A stretch of DNA of 22,867 nt from DASQUP01 sp035641235 (GTDB lineage Bacteria; Actinomycetota; CADDZG01; WHSQ01). Both the position numbers and the translations under genes were made by a program. The notes beneath the pieces were generated by a model. The model did not search any database. It had not been told where the DNA came from and saw nothing but the letters and a program-made list of their open reading frames with translations. The stretch lies in contig DASQUP010000251.1 of assembly GCA_035641235.1 (NCBI GenBank), positions 1-22,867 of the forward strand, written 5' to 3'. Positions 22,002-22,867 of this stretch are shown in pieces (position 1 is the stretch's first letter; every line of letters begins with the position of its first letter).

Positions 22002-22017
22002 TGTCGTGGAGGTGACA
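22002..22017. promoter_or_regulatory. TGTC-N8-GACA palindrome upstream of trxB
   Basis: TGTCGTGGAGGTGACA shares 12 of 16 bases with the 2925 site, including the GGTGACA arm. It lies 82 bases upstream of the trxB ATG, just past the stop of crp paralogue 2. It is a candidate operator for either Crp/Fnr paralogue. Confidence 0.5.
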
Positions 22018-22027
22018 AACCGCAGCG

Positions 22028-22723
22028 CTAGCGCGCCAGCCGCGAGAGGCCTTCGTCGTCGAGGACCCTTATGTCGGCATACGCCAGCTCCAGGAGGCCC
22101 TTCTTCTCAAAGTCCTTGAGGACTTTGTTGAGGGAGGGCCGGTGCACACCGAGCATGGCCGCGAGCGTGCGCTGGGGGAGAGGGATGTGCCCATCGAGGC
22201 TCTCGGCCAGGAGTAGGCGAGCAACTTGGCTCGGCAGGCTCTTTCCCAATAGATCCATGACCCTGCGCTGACCCGTCGCGATTCGAGCCGCGGCGCTCGA
22301 AAGCCACCGGCGAGCCACAGCGGGGTGCGTTGCTAGGAGTTCCTCAAACGAATCCTCGGAGAGGAACAGTGCACGCGTCGGTTGAGCCGCTCGGGCGGTG
22401 TACGGAAAGGGCATACCGAGCAGGAGCTGAACGTCGCCATCGACATCTGCTGCACGCAGCAACTGAACCACCGTGCGACCCCGTCCGGAGCCCACGCTTA
22501 GCTCCACCAGGCCCCTCCGGATGATCCATACTCCAGTCGACGCCTCGCCGGCGTGAAACAGAGGCCCTCCTGCCGAGATCTCGCGCGTGTCCATGAACGA
22601 CGCTAGGGCTTCTAGGTCGGCCTCTCCGAGCGGGACGGTGTCGGCCCTTCCGATGCAGCGCGCGATCCATGCTGCCTCTCGCACCGGACTGTCATCGCGG
22701 CTCAAGCCGAGCAAACCTGCCAC
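22028..22723 (-). CDS. Crp/Fnr family transcriptional regulator, paralogue 2
   Basis: The 231-residue protein is a close paralogue of the one at 12663. It shares the N-terminus DSPVREAAWIARCIG (Cys23 kept), a cyclic-nucleotide-binding-like domain (GVWIIRRGLVELSV, DVDGDVQLLLGMPFPYTARA) and the helix-turn-helix LPQRTLAAMLGVHRPSLNKV. The recognition helix has Arg-Pro-Ser-Leu-Asn-Lys where CRP has Arg-Glu-Thr-Val-Gly-Arg. No Fe-S Cys cluster is present. The GTG at 22723 is the only usable start because TAG lies four codons upstream; no clear ribosome-binding site is seen. The gene precedes trxB on the same strand, and a TGTC-N8-GACA palindrome lies 115 bases upstream, so it may control itself and trxB. 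Confidence 0.93.
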   Translation of the reverse strand: MAGLLGLSRDDSPVREAAWIARCIGRADTVPLGEADLEALASFMDTREISAGGPLFHAGEASTGVWIIRRGLVELSVGSGRGRTVVQLLRAADVDGDVQLLLGMPFPYTARAAQPTRALFLSEDSFEELLATHPAVARRWLSSAAARIATGQRRVMDLLGKSLPSQVARLLLAESLDGHIPLPQRTLAAMLGVHRPSLNKVLKDFEKKGLLELAYADIRVLDDEGLSRLAR

Positions 22724-22838
22724 CCAATGAGTCTACGGGAGCGGGTGCGTCGCCACGAGTAGGTTCGTCGTCCAGTTCTCCCAAGTCCGTGCGACTTGCC
22801 GCACCGCAGCGAGCCGCCGACTCATTCACCTTCGACAT

Positions 22839-22854
22839 TGTCTTTTCAAGGACA
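22839..22854. promoter_or_regulatory. TGTC-N8-GACA palindrome upstream of crp paralogue 2
   Basis: TGTCTTTTCAAGGACA has exact outer arms and further inner pairing (TT with AA). It lies 115 bases upstream of the GTG at 22723, near the window end, and suggests autoregulation. It could also serve a divergent gene beyond the window. Nothing else is seen in 22724-22867. Confidence 0.45.
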
Positions 22855-22867
22855 GTCGCGGATTTGC

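Overview
The window looks like a piece of chromosome from a high-GC Gram-positive-type bacterium, most likely an uncultured actinomycetote (Acidimicrobiia-like). This is inferred from the high GC content, frequent GTG and TTG starts, an F420-type NADP oxidoreductase, a SnoaL-tailed ECF sigma factor, and DUF427, DUF3179 and GH15 genes. No transposase, integrase, tRNA, rRNA or CRISPR array was recognised. The first 764 bases hold no recognisable gene.

Layout. 765-2711: an ECF sigma factor with a SnoaL-like tail, divergent from an SDR-fold protein. 3015-4837: a four-segment membrane protein convergent with a membrane-anchored DUF3179 protein. 4945-6193: an F420-type reductase divergent from a MarR regulator, with a clear operator between them. 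6319-7053: a secreted spondin-domain protein. 7377-10687 (minus strand): a tightly packed operon of thioredoxin, membrane cupredoxin, GH15 glucoamylase/trehalase-like enzyme and a peroxiredoxin-like protein. The last of these reads through an in-frame UGA in a U-x-x-C motif and is a probable selenoprotein. 10925-12644: a 70-residue protein and glucose-6-phosphate dehydrogenase. 12663-14050: a Crp/Fnr regulator divergent from an SRPBCC protein. 14151-18709: a TlpA-like thioredoxin, an ECF sigma factor, its zinc-type anti-sigma factor, a membrane-domain/DUF3179 fusion and a CcdA-like thiol electron transporter. 18807-20882: DUF427, a Tat lipoprotein with two related halves, and a second thioredoxin. 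20969-22723 (minus strand): thioredoxin reductase and a second Crp/Fnr paralogue.

The theme is thiol redox. There are two cytoplasmic thioredoxins, TrxB, a TlpA-like protein, CcdA, the putative Sec redoxin, G6PDH as an NADPH source, and two DUF3179 proteins with a CPLC motif. Two observations tie this together. First, the UGA codon of the redoxin is followed at once by a hairpin (perfect 8-bp stem) whose lower stem contains the UGA, as in a bacterial SECIS. Second, a palindrome TGTC-N8-GACA recurs upstream of trxA, trxB, the second crp gene and a membrane-protein gene. Near-matches lie upstream of the SRPBCC and DUF427 genes. This looks like the shared operator of the two Crp/Fnr paralogues and suggests a thioredoxin-centred regulon.
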